From NCBI GenBank assembly GCA_002683015.1, contig NYSO01000047.1, positions 168 to 6,957 of the forward strand: a stretch of 6,790 bases of DNA, given 5' to 3'. This document shows, in pieces, positions 6,513 through 6,790 of the stretch; position 1 is the stretch's first letter, and every line of letters begins with the position of its first letter. The position numbers and the translations under genes are program-made. The notes beneath the pieces are model-generated. The model was given only the letters and a program-made list of their open reading frames with translations, made no database searches and was not told where the DNA came from. Origin of the DNA: Rhodobiaceae bacterium. Its GTDB lineage: Bacteria; Pseudomonadota; Alphaproteobacteria; MED-G09.

Positions 6513-6790
6513 GGGTATAAAAAAGACTTAACCCATTTTCCTTTTTTAAGTTTAAATAATACTCTTTCATGTAACCTATATGGCTTATTATGCCAAAACT
6601 CTATTTCAACAGGTTTAATTATAAATCCACCCCAATGAGGTGGCCTAGGGATATCCATATTTTTATATTTTTTAGAAATTAAATTAAATCTTTTTTCAAG
6701 TTCTTTTCTATTCTTCAGCACCTTAGACTGAAGAGATGCCCAAGCTCCAATTTTTGATTTTCTATCTCTCGAAGAAAAATAAGCATCGGA
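6509..6790 (-). CDS. pdxH: Pyridoxamine/pyridoxine 5'-phosphate oxidase, C-terminal part (5' end outside window)
   Basis: The open frame of 93 codons continues through the window edge, so the N-terminal part (somewhat over half of a protein normally about 200-218 residues) is missing. The FMN-dependent enzyme oxidises pyridoxamine or pyridoxine 5'-phosphate to PLP in the cytoplasm. The visible part starts SDAYFSSRDRKSKIGAWAS, equivalent to the SDxYFxxRPRGSQIGAWAS block of the family, and continues with RPPHWGG, IEFWHNKPYRLHER (the Arg and His of RLHER contact the substrate phosphate/pyridine in E. coli PdxH) and a C-terminal W-x-x-x-x-L-Y-P close to the usual RLAP ending. A GTG at 6719-6721 is internal, not a start. 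Its TAA overlaps the TAA of the MBL-fold gene on the other strand. The product PLP is the cofactor of ThrC, but no co-regulation is visible. Confidence 0.95.
   Translation of the reverse strand, partial: SDAYFSSRDRKSKIGAWASLQSKVLKNRKELEKRFNLISKKYKNMDIPRPPHWGGFIIKPVEIEFWHNKPYRLHERVLFKLKKGKWVKSFLYP

Overview
This is an AT-rich window (by eye about 30% GC, not computed), densely packed with chromosomal housekeeping genes. The longest stretch without a gene is about 80 bases. AT-rich codon use, very short or absent gaps, an APH-type homoserine kinase directly in front of rnhA, and the gene set all suggest a streamlined marine alphaproteobacterium of the SAR11/Pelagibacterales kind. That placement is an inference from style and gene order, not from a marker gene.

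Layout. (1) Positions 2-982, + strand: the 3' part of thrB (homoserine kinase, cut by the window edge) with its TAA directly abutting the ATG of rnhA (ribonuclease HI). (2) Positions 988-4132, - strand: thrC (threonine synthase), then a secreted M19 membrane-type dipeptidase 11 bases behind it, then, after an 83-base gap with its own promoter-like sequence, a Prx5-type peroxiredoxin that converges on rnhA with a 5-base gap. (3) Positions 4215-6512, + strand, divergent from thrC: tldD (HExxxH metalloprotease), whose stop codon abuts the start of a LACTB2-like metallo-beta-lactamase-fold hydrolase. (4) Positions 6509-6790, - strand: the C-terminal part of pdxH (pyridoxamine 5'-phosphate oxidase), convergent with the hydrolase and sharing a TTAA stop with it.

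How the genes relate. ThrB and ThrC carry out the last two steps of threonine synthesis, homoserine to O-phosphohomoserine to threonine, but lie in opposite orientation on separate transcripts. ThrC needs PLP, the product of PdxH, although the two genes are not co-transcribed. TldD and the dipeptidase are both peptide-hydrolysing enzymes, one cytoplasmic and one exported. Peroxiredoxin and RNase HI are general maintenance functions.

I found no mobile element, CRISPR array, tRNA or rRNA, and no convincing novel system. The most interesting signals are structural: a perfect GC-rich hairpin inside the 3' end of rnhA that may terminate the opposing peroxiredoxin transcript, a 16-base perfect palindrome inside tldD, a TTG start fixed by a Shine-Dalgarno that overlaps the preceding stop codon, and a stop tetranucleotide shared between opposite strands.
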